In this document: one piece after another, positions 57,563 to 64,000 of the stretch
How positions within the stretch are numbered: position 1 is the first letter of the stretch
How the letters are laid out: each line of letters starts with the position of its first letter
The notes under the pieces: generated by a model
Told to the model about the DNA's origin: nothing
The model's database searches: none
What the model saw: only the letters and a program-made list of their open reading frames with translations
Translations under genes and position numbers: made by a program
Source of the DNA: Prostheceraeus crozeri
Taxonomy: Eukaryota; Platyhelminthes; Polycladida; Euryleptidae
Assembly (NCBI GenBank): GCA_907163375.1
Contig: CAJQUW010014388.1
Location: 186,001-250,000 of the forward strand
DNA: 64,000 nucleotides
Direction of reading: 5' to 3'

Positions 57563-59031
57563 ATCCTCTGAGTGCTTTGTTTAACAAACGCCATCACATG
57601 AACTCCAAAAGCGACTAATTGTCTCTATTGCCCTTTTATACAAAAACAAAACGCTTTGCCAAGTCTTTCATGAAGTTCTGTAAATAATTTCTACCCTGAA
57701 ACTTGTATTCTCAGTGTGACTTCTTTCCTTCCTAGATCCTGTAAGCCCATTGAATTATCATAATTAGTGCTGGGCTCACCGAATCTATGAATGTAGGGCT
57801 GTTGATGGACTTATGTTTCTCCATGCGAAATAGTTCTTCATACGTACTACTTTTATTTATCATAAAAGTAGTGACCTATAACTTTGTTTTATCCACACAG
57901 AAATGTTCCCTTATTGTCTCCTGTCTAATTTCTATGTGCAGTAGCGCTGCGTGTTGAAATGTGTTCACATAGCGAGAAAAGTGTTGGAATAAAGTCAGAA
58001 CCACATTATTCTGACAGTACGACAGGCGTTCTCTCTCATTCGGTCTTGGGAGCACAATTTAACAGAGGCAATGAAGTCTTTATTACTATTAATATGCATG
58101 CACATCGTATGGGCATGAAATCATGTTTGATGATCTACTTCCTCATCTCTTATGCATCGCATTAATTAATACCAATTTTTGTCTGGCATAATAAGAGTGG
58201 ATGTGCATCATACACAAGAGCACCAAATTTTGGTCAGATTTTGGTGTCAAATTTTTTTCAGGTACTAAACTGCATTCAAAAATTGTCGAGTGAATAATAA
58301 TATTACAAACATTCTTCATATTGACAAGCTCGCAGAATTTTAAAGATGCACGGTAAAAAGGCATGGCCTTGTCTCCAACCGCGGATTTTCAGATTCTTGG
58401 GTCGGGCGAGTGCGATCGAGGAATCAAAGGTGGTGTCTCTTTTTACCTAGTTGTCATTCTGTTTAGATATGCAATGTACTGCAACAGACCTTTGTTGTCT
58501 ATCGCAGGACAATCTAGAGCGCGAAGCAAATTGTACATGTATTTCGGCTCTAGGCCTACTCTAACAAGTGATTCAACGTAACCGAAAGGTGCACAGGACT
58601 CCCCATATGACCACGTGCGGATCGCGCACAACCCTACTTTTTACATGAAGTGTAGATATTTACAAGAATCTCGTGCTCCCACCATACATGTACTTCGACT
58701 CCTACCGTGCAGGCGCCCCTGATTCTCTAATTAATAATTGTAGTGAAAAATAGATCTATGATTGAAATCAGTTAATTTCCTATATACAAACATCGACCGG
58801 CATTATACTCCATAGAGTTGTCGGAACTATGGAGGAGAGTAGGAAACTTAAAACTAGAAATGCTTGTGATATTTTAACCAACCGTATCATTTTATTGCTG
58901 AATAGAATTTGGAGATGAAATTGCGCCTTCATAAGTCTCCAATATTTTCACGATATTTCTATCTCTTAAACATTTCTCGCAATGTCCATTACCCAAAATG
59001 TCAAAATCTATGATCAGAAAACAATGAATGG
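57563..59031. other. Intergenic downstream of gene B
   Basis: No convincing gene. An 81-bp frame with CGAT-type motifs and several 60-70 codon frames occur, none with splice signals or motifs. Confidence 0.45.
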
Positions 59032-59048
59032 TTTATTCATCATTTATT
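59032..59048 (-). promoter_or_regulatory. Gene B polyadenylation signals
   Basis: Two AATAAA hexamers on the minus strand (TTTATT at 59032-59037 and 59043-59048), about 90-110 bp past the gene B stop codon. This mirrors the doubled signals of gene A. Confidence 0.5.
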
Positions 59049-59138
59049 TGTTGAAACAGGTAAGACGTCGGTAAGATAGGCAATCGACGAAAACATCGGT
59101 CATCTAGGTAGAGTTGCACATTTGGAATGATCAGTTCA

Positions 59139-59227
59139 TCAGTAAAGGGAAAAGTAATCGTCTTCTCCAGTACTTTCTGACTTGAAGAAACTCCCACCAT
59201 CGAAATCGTCCTTTGGAAAACTTGGAT
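59139..59227 (-). CDS. Gene B: terminal exon, acidic/serine-rich tail
   Basis: On the minus strand it follows TGTCATTTTGCAG and begins two bases into a codon, the phase left by the gene B EGF exon; the joined codon is Asn. It encodes 28 residues from PSFPKDDFDGGSFFKSES to DDYFSLY, then TGA (59141-59139). The gene A tail (YSFFHSSSD..LNFY) is similar in length, phase, acidity, the SFF..S motif and a C-terminal Tyr. The minus-strand frame 59245-59033 is an out-of-phase shadow. The EGF-to-tail junction is inferred, with a transposon-filled intron of 2.9 kb between. Confidence 0.6.
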
Positions 59228-59526
59228 CTGCAAAATGACAAACATATCACAATGAAAAAAAAATCAAACTAATACAATCGCAAATCATAAAATTGTTTAA
59301 AATAATCGAATCATAATTGATTCGTTGCAACTAAAGACCTATGAACCTGACATAAACACATGCACACAAAAGATAGTGTGTACACGAAAGGAAATATAGT
59401 TTTGTGTTCTTTGATATTATCTTTATGGTCAACCATGTCATTGATTTTCAAAAGTTGATAAAACATAATGTATATTCTATCAACTTTCGAAAATCATGCA
59501 TCTTAAATATGTATTATAATATATAC

Positions 59527-59529
<3 letters not shown>
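59228..59529 (-). other. Gene B last intron, 3' part
   Basis: AT-rich intron sequence upstream (in gene sense) of the terminal exon. It contains the inverted pair TCATTGATTTTCAAAAGTTGATA and TATCAACTTTCGAAAATCATGCA (about 59438-59500), a small hairpin. Nothing else was seen. Confidence 0.4.

Positions 59530-59563
<34 letters not shown>
59530..59563. repeat. (TA)n microsatellite
   Basis: About 17 TA units at the 3' end of the minus-strand SINE. It probably arose from or grew out of the SINE tail. Confidence 0.95.
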
Positions 59564-59565
<2 letters not shown>

Positions 59566-59776
59566 GTGAAGCAAAGTGAAGTGAATGATTCAAAGTCACT
59601 ATTCCCCCCTACTGGGGGCTTGGACGGTGCTGACATATTCAGACTTTAATTTGGAGTGTTGTGATCTGTTAGTCCAGATGCCCTTCCTGACGACTTCCAA
59701 TGACACTTTCGCGGCTCGACTTGTTGACCAGAAGATCACTAGGCCAAGCACTTAACCATTGTGCCACGCAGACCAT
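59564..59776 (-). mobile_element. tRNA-derived SINE, second copy
   Basis: In reverse complement it starts GTCTGCGTGGCACAATGGTTAAGTGCTTGG (A-box-like, written here beyond the box only for position) and continues with GATCTTCTGGTCAACAAGTCGAGCC at the B-box position. AACACTCCAAATTAAAG and CAGCACCGTCCAAGC blocks are shared with the copy at 16262-16445. The head is closer to a tRNA than the body. It ends in the (TA)n tract. It lies in the gene B last intron. Confidence 0.7.
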
Positions 59777-60138
59777 CTATTGTTATATTATGTCTAGTTA
59801 TATAATATCTATTGTAATATAAATATTACAATATTTTATTATGTCATATCACATTACGTATCATATCATTGCAGTCATAATTCACAGATACGATGATGTC
59901 ATGAACGATGAAAATATTGAAAATTGTTGCATATCAGTCTGAATTGTACACAACTGCACACGTCTAATGTAAGTATTGATCAAAATGTTAAAAGTTTGCA
60001 ATTTCTGTCACATTCACGGATGATTTTGATTTGAATTCAGCTTGTTTGGAGATATCTCATGTCCGCTTTATGCAAATTAACAAAGATAGCTGATAATCCG
60101 ACCTCTATCTGTTGAATACATCACACGAATCTCTTGTA
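59777..60138. other. Gene B intron, nothing recognised
   Basis: AT-rich stretch between the SINE and the Tc1-like element. No exon was recognised. Confidence 0.45.
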
Positions 60139-61796
60139 CAGATTGTTTCATAAAAATGGATCACCCTTAAACATCGCCTTAACTTCAACTTTGTCTAACT
60201 CCGCCAAACTTGAACGAATTTCTCTGAAATTTGGAAGATATGTCAGTTGTGCTTCCTAATATCATTGTTGGAAATTTCAAGCATGAATATTGAGTTGTTT
60301 TCCTATTATAGATAAAAAACTAGTAGACAATTTGATCTTCATTTAGCAATGTTACACAAAATCATACCTCACTCTTATAAAATTACATTTGTTTCCTTTG
60401 TTATGTAATATGTTGTTCTACAAACCAAAAGCTATCAAGCAAAACAAAAATAAAGAAAATCGGTCAATCAGAGCCAGTATAGCACCATTATTCATCAACA
60501 ATAATGTAACTGCTACATGTGATTAACTGGACTTCATGTTCCATAGCTTCCTGACCTCGTTGCGGTGGTGTTGGCAGCACTCCTGATTGCTTTCAGCTAG
60601 AAATCTATCTCTTACCGGTTGAAAACAATACAAAGCACAAATTAACAATAACGAGATCGCATTCACAAAAGGCAAAGTGTCAGCCTTGCTAGAACTAGGG
60701 TTTTCTTTGCGAGCTACAAGCAAGCGACTAAATGTCCCTTACACAAATGTGCATCGATGGCATAATGATGATTTTCGACTCTGTCTTAAAGAAGGCTCTG
60801 GCCGTCCACGCAAAATATCCAAACGTAGAGACCGCCTAATTTTGAGATTTGTTAAAGTTGATCCAAGTCTCTCGTTAACTGAGATGGCTGCACTAGACTC
60901 GTCCATTTCTAAGTCCACTATTCGTAGAAGACTTATTGAGTCGAATTTCAAGAGCTGTAGGAGGCCCTCTCAGATCGAATTATCAGATCAGCATACAAAA
61001 AGACGTCTCAGATGGGCAATGAGTCATTGTCACTGGCAAAATCAATGGGATCGGGTTGTCTGGTCTGATGAGGCATCAGTCCGTCTGAAGGATAGTGATG
61101 GTCGATCGAGATTATGGATAAAATCTGATCAGGAAATTCCGAGACATTTACATCGTCCCCGGGTACAAGGTGGTGCGACTCTACTGATTTGGGCTGGCAT
61201 TTGGACCAATGGCCGCTCTGTACTTCAGATACAGCAAGGAATCATGAATTCTGAACGCTATGTGAATGTTTTACGAATGAACATTGGCCAAATGACAGAT
61301 CAACTTGGTGATCCATCGACTTGGTTATTTATGGATGATAATGCTACGTGTCACAGGAGTAGTAGAGTCAACTTATGCAAGTCTCAATTAGGGCTTATGA
61401 CATTATCTTGGCCAGCTCGTTCTCCTGATCTGAATCCCATAGAAAATGTATGGAGTATGTATTCTAAAACTTAACGTTCGTCGTTCACTGCTACCTACAG
61501 ATGGCGCATCACAACTTACGTCACTGTTAAAAAGAGAGTGGAGAAAGTTAGATCAGTCAAAAATCAACGATATCATCGAATCAATGCCTAGACGAATTGG
61601 TAATGTCATTGACAATAAGGGTAGGCCACAAAATATTATCTTCTTAAGAACCGTTACTGTATCATAGCTTATCAGATTATATAAGGACATTTAAATATAT
61701 TAGGGACATGAAATAACATGAAAAATGCTTTCTGTATCATACTTATGTTTTATTTAGTCAAATTTTAGGATGATCCACTTTTTATGAAACGGACTG
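60139..61796 (+). mobile_element. Tc1-like transposon, parent type of the 111-bp MITE
   Basis: Left end CAGATTGTTTCATAAAAATGG and right end (reverse complement) CAGTCCGTTTCATAAAAAGTGG are terminal inverted repeats, flanked by TA (60137-60138 and 61797-61798). The element is 1658 bp with one transposase gene. Its outer sequences are those of the MITE at 36685-36795. It lies in the last intron of gene B, opposite in strand. Confidence 0.9.
60623..61667 (+). pseudogene. Tc1-like DD34E transposase, one frameshift
   Basis: The first in-frame codon after the upstream stop is 60623; no ATG opens the frame, which reads KVSALLELGFSLRATSKRLN (first helix-turn-helix), then GSGRPRKISKRRDRLI (GRPR linker), SKSTIRRRLIES (second helix-turn-helix) and the catalytic core. 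Asp in VVWSDEASVRLK, Asp in WLFMDDNATCHR and Glu in SPDLNPIENVW, with 34 residues between the last two. A 4-bp ATGT insertion near 61456-61460 shifts the frame; the C-terminus continues as LKLNVRRSLLPTDG to SMPRRIGNVIDNKG and a stop at 61667. It binds and cuts TIRs at TA in its intact form. Only the start and one shift break it. Confidence 0.8.
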
Positions 61797-61798
61797 TA

Positions 61799-62136
61799 GA
61801 ATTCAGTAAAAAATCCCGATTGCAATATTTTTTTTCACATGCTAATGTGGATCGGACGTCGACAATTGTGTCACGCATGGTCTGAGTTGCCGCTTTAAAT
61901 CTGAAGGAATTGCACGACAGACAGAGCTCCGTCTATCTTCTTTTGCCTCGGGAGGCCAACGACATTATTCAACGATCCCTAGTTTCTGCCCGCTTGTCTT
62001 CTTGAGCCGCAAGGTCTCTGTCGTGATGACGGGAAGGGCTGGATGTTGTAGCTCTAACCCCCCCCCCGTAGCAGAGGTAAGCAGCTTATCTGGGATGTCA
62101 AAAACGTTATGTCAGTAATGGTCAATAGAAACTTAC
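61799..62136 (-). other. Gene B intron, 5' part
   Basis: Intron sequence next to the EGF exon donor. It contains a C-run (62060-62068). A 120-bp stretch around 61910-62030 has a coding-like look but carries no intact frame or recognised motif. Confidence 0.4.
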
Positions 62137-62448
62137 TTAAAATGCATACAGGATTGTTTACGCTTTTAGTCCTGTCCTGATCAATTTGGTATCCGATTGC
62201 ACATTCACACATGAAAGATCCTTCAAAGTCAGTACATGTGGTATTAGGCGTGAGGCATTTTGGTGGTGTGAGATTGCATTCATTGATATTCGTACATGTC
62301 TTGTCAGACACCCTTTTATATCCGTCCTTACATGGGCAACTATATCCTCCTTCCAAATTGTGGCAAACAGATTTTTCGAGGTCACATTTGTTTTTCTCAG
62401 GAGCAGAGTCGCTGCACTCGTCAATGTCCGTGCAATGTTTTCCGTCAC
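62137..62448 (-). CDS. Gene B: exon with two calcium-binding EGF domains
   Basis: Minus-strand internal exon of 312 bp, preceded by CTATGTTTCAG and followed by GTAAGT, both boundaries phase 1. It encodes two calcium-binding EGF domains: DIDECSDSAPEKNKC through YSCPCKDGYKR, then NINECNLTPPKC through FMCECAIGYQIDQD. It resembles the gene A exon throughout, for instance PEKNKCD, CHNL.G.Y.C.C and GSF.C.C..G..ID. The proteins are likely extracellular. Earlier exons lie beyond the recognisable sequence to the right. The frame continues in phase into the terminal exon at 59227. Confidence 0.8.
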
Positions 62449-63305
62449 CTGAAACATAGGAACAGTTTGCGATGGAGTGATAATACAGTTCCTATGCATG
62501 AAAAAATTGCCACACGAGAGCAGAGAGGGAGAAATGCAGTTACACAAAACATTTGAAAACATGATAAGTCCACGTGCGTTGTGCTTCCATTATTCATGTT
62601 ATTAGGTCGGAGGCACAAAGAACAAGTCATAAGTCGCAAATTTAGAATACCAACACATTAATTTCAATGAGTGATAGCACACATCACAAATCGTAATCCA
62701 TCGGCAATAAGCCGCACCAAGAATAATTTGCTCAAACTGCTCTTGGCTTACAGCACATGCACGTCGAAAACTTGAAGTTAATTGATCCGAGGAAAGCTTA
62801 TTATGAGGCACAGCTGAATTTTAACATTATATCATTGTGAGTCAGTAATATCGCACGGATGATTCTGCTGGTATGAGATGCCGTTCGAAGTTGAAACGGT
62901 CTTTAAGGAAATGTATTTGAAAAAAGGTGCAGGAGATAGATAGAAGGATGGAAATGGAAAGTGAAAATCCGAAAGAAGTCCTTAAGATTAAATAGACTCT
63001 TCGAACAACAATAGACTCAAATGAGACCGAACGTCGCTTCCATGGATAGAATTCGAATAATCCAAATATATTCAATTTCTGAATAGACCCTTCAAGCATC
63101 TTACATCATTCGAGTAACTATCATTGCCAATATCAAAATTTGAAGACAAAGACACAGAAACCGCATTCCATGCTTGACTCATCCACACATTTAAAATTTA
63201 AATCACTTTGTCGATCAATTTTTATCGTGTCAAATCTTCGCACAGACAATAGATTCACCAGAAATTGTGTAATGCATAGGTGAGTAATGCGCAGGACCTA
63301 CAGTG
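62449..63305. other. Gene B intron upstream of the EGF exon
   Basis: No further exon was recognised. Frames of 60-85 codons occur without motifs or splice signals. Confidence 0.45.
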
Positions 63306-63640
63306 ATCATGTCGTGATCGTGTTCTCATGATCATGTCGTGATCGTGTTCTCATGATCGTGTGGTGCTCGAGTTCTCATGGTCGTGTTCGTGTCGTGATC
63401 GAGTTCTCATGATCATCGTGTTCGAGTTCGAATTCTCATGATCGTGTTCGAGTCCTCATAATCGTGTTCGTGCCGTGTTCGAGTTCTCATTATCATGGTG
63501 TCGTGTTCGAGTTCTCATAGTCGTGTTCGTGTCGTGATCGTGTTCTCATGATCGTGTTCGAGTTCTCATGGTCGTGTTCGTGTCGTGATCGAGTTGTCAT
63601 GATAATGTTCGGGTTCTCATGATCGTGTAGGTGTCGCGTT
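63306..63640. repeat. Minisatellite of GATCGTGTTCTCAT-type units
   Basis: A tandem array of degenerate units mixing TCGTGATCGTGTTCTCATGA and TCGAGTTCTCATGATCGTGT, about 20-30 bp each. Units vary in length and order. There are no conserved spacer-repeat alternations, so it is a simple minisatellite. Confidence 0.85.
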
Positions 63641-64000
63641 CAATAATTTGCTCCTCAATTCGAAGACGACGAATTACATGTGGTTCGGAACTGCACAACG
63701 TATGCGTGCTCAACAGTTTGCTGGCTTTCCTATATGCCTCACTGCGTTGCCTCGGGGTTATACCGCATCCGGCATTCTCCTTGCAATCCCACATTCGCGA
63801 TCCTACGTCAAATCGTCACTAATCGTCGTCAAATCGCCGTTCACTAACAGAATCCTTTACCAGCACTCTCATCGACTACTGCATTGGCCTTCTCTGTTGG
63901 TTGCTAAGTTGTGATATTTCTCGGCTCCAATCCTTTACTAATGCCTCAGCTCGACTTGTATACAATCTCCTCAAAAATATCGGCCTTGCTGCAAGAACTA
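63640..64000 (+). pseudogene. CR1/L2-like LINE RT C-terminus, partial
   Basis: Plus-strand frames show NSKTTNYMWFGTAQRMRA (the SKT..WFG block after the RT active site) and, in another frame, TSTLIDYCIGLLCWL, DISRLQSFTNASARLVYNLL, matching the conserved SR.DYCN.LL and LQ..QNAAARL blocks of CR1-type elements. There are shifts between the two. It runs off the end of the window. Confidence 0.75.

Noticed and set aside
59033..59245. 70-codon minus frame covering the gene B terminal exon
   Set aside because: It runs through the splice acceptor in another frame. The phase-consistent frame ending at 59139 resembles the gene A tail and is preferred.
59530..59563. TATA-rich promoter
   Set aside because: It is a pure (TA)n microsatellite at a SINE tail, with no gene start nearby.
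63306..63640. CRISPR-like repeat array
   Set aside because: Units are variable, overlapping and without unique spacers, and the genome is eukaryotic. It is a degenerate minisatellite.

Overview
The window is eukaryotic, from an invertebrate animal. It is AT-rich and gene-poor, with spliced exons (GT..AG junctions, AATAAA signals) lost among transposable elements. The element set (BEL/Pao, CR1/L2-like and RTE-like LINEs, Penelope-like elements, hAT, piggyBac, Tc1/mariner, a RAG1-related Chapaev-type transposon and a tRNA-derived SINE) fits a marine invertebrate. I cannot name the lineage from sequence alone.

Host genes. Only four exons look like host coding sequence, and they form two paralogous genes pointing tail to tail. 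Gene A (+) has a phase 1-1 exon with two calcium-binding EGF domains (14167-14469) and a short terminal exon (19172-19272) followed by two AATAAA signals. Gene B (-) has the equivalent EGF exon (62137-62448) and terminal exon (59139-59227), also with two AATAAA signals. Both proteins would end in a short acidic/serine-rich tail sharing an SFF motif. About 40 kb of nested mobile DNA lies between the two 3' ends.

Layout. 0-9 kb: foldback elements, a Penelope-like remnant with inverted arms, and a piggyBac-like MITE. 9.0-12.4 kb: complete Chapaev-type transposon, 345-bp TIRs, 4-bp target duplication GATT, broken transposase. 13.6-19.4 kb: LINE 3' end, gene A exons, a SINE, a second Penelope remnant. 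22.8-28.5 kb: Tc1 remnant, a Penelope 3' half, a LINE RT fragment split by a hAT-type element that itself carries a foldback, two more MITEs. 29.4-41.4 kb: decayed BEL/Pao (-) holding a stack of insertions: an unclassified 0.7-kb unit (31681-37366), in it a deleted hAT (32115-37094), and in that hAT's left TIR a second Chapaev-type transposon (32121-35855) plus a 111-bp Tc1 MITE. 41.5-47.6 kb: CR1/L2-like LINE split by a piggyBac at TTAA. 47.8-54 kb: RTE-like LINE (-) split by a hAT with an 8-bp duplication. 54.9-61.8 kb: two Tc1-like elements, a 744-bp foldback, the gene B end and a SINE. 62-64 kb: gene B EGF exon, a minisatellite and another LINE fragment.

The most notable system is the pair of Chapaev-type transposons. 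Their transposases carry RAG1-like motifs, the N-terminus is cysteine-rich, the ends read CACAGTG, CACGATG or CACGGTG, and both have 4-bp target duplications. Both coding copies are broken. All element classes were assigned by eye, with no database search.
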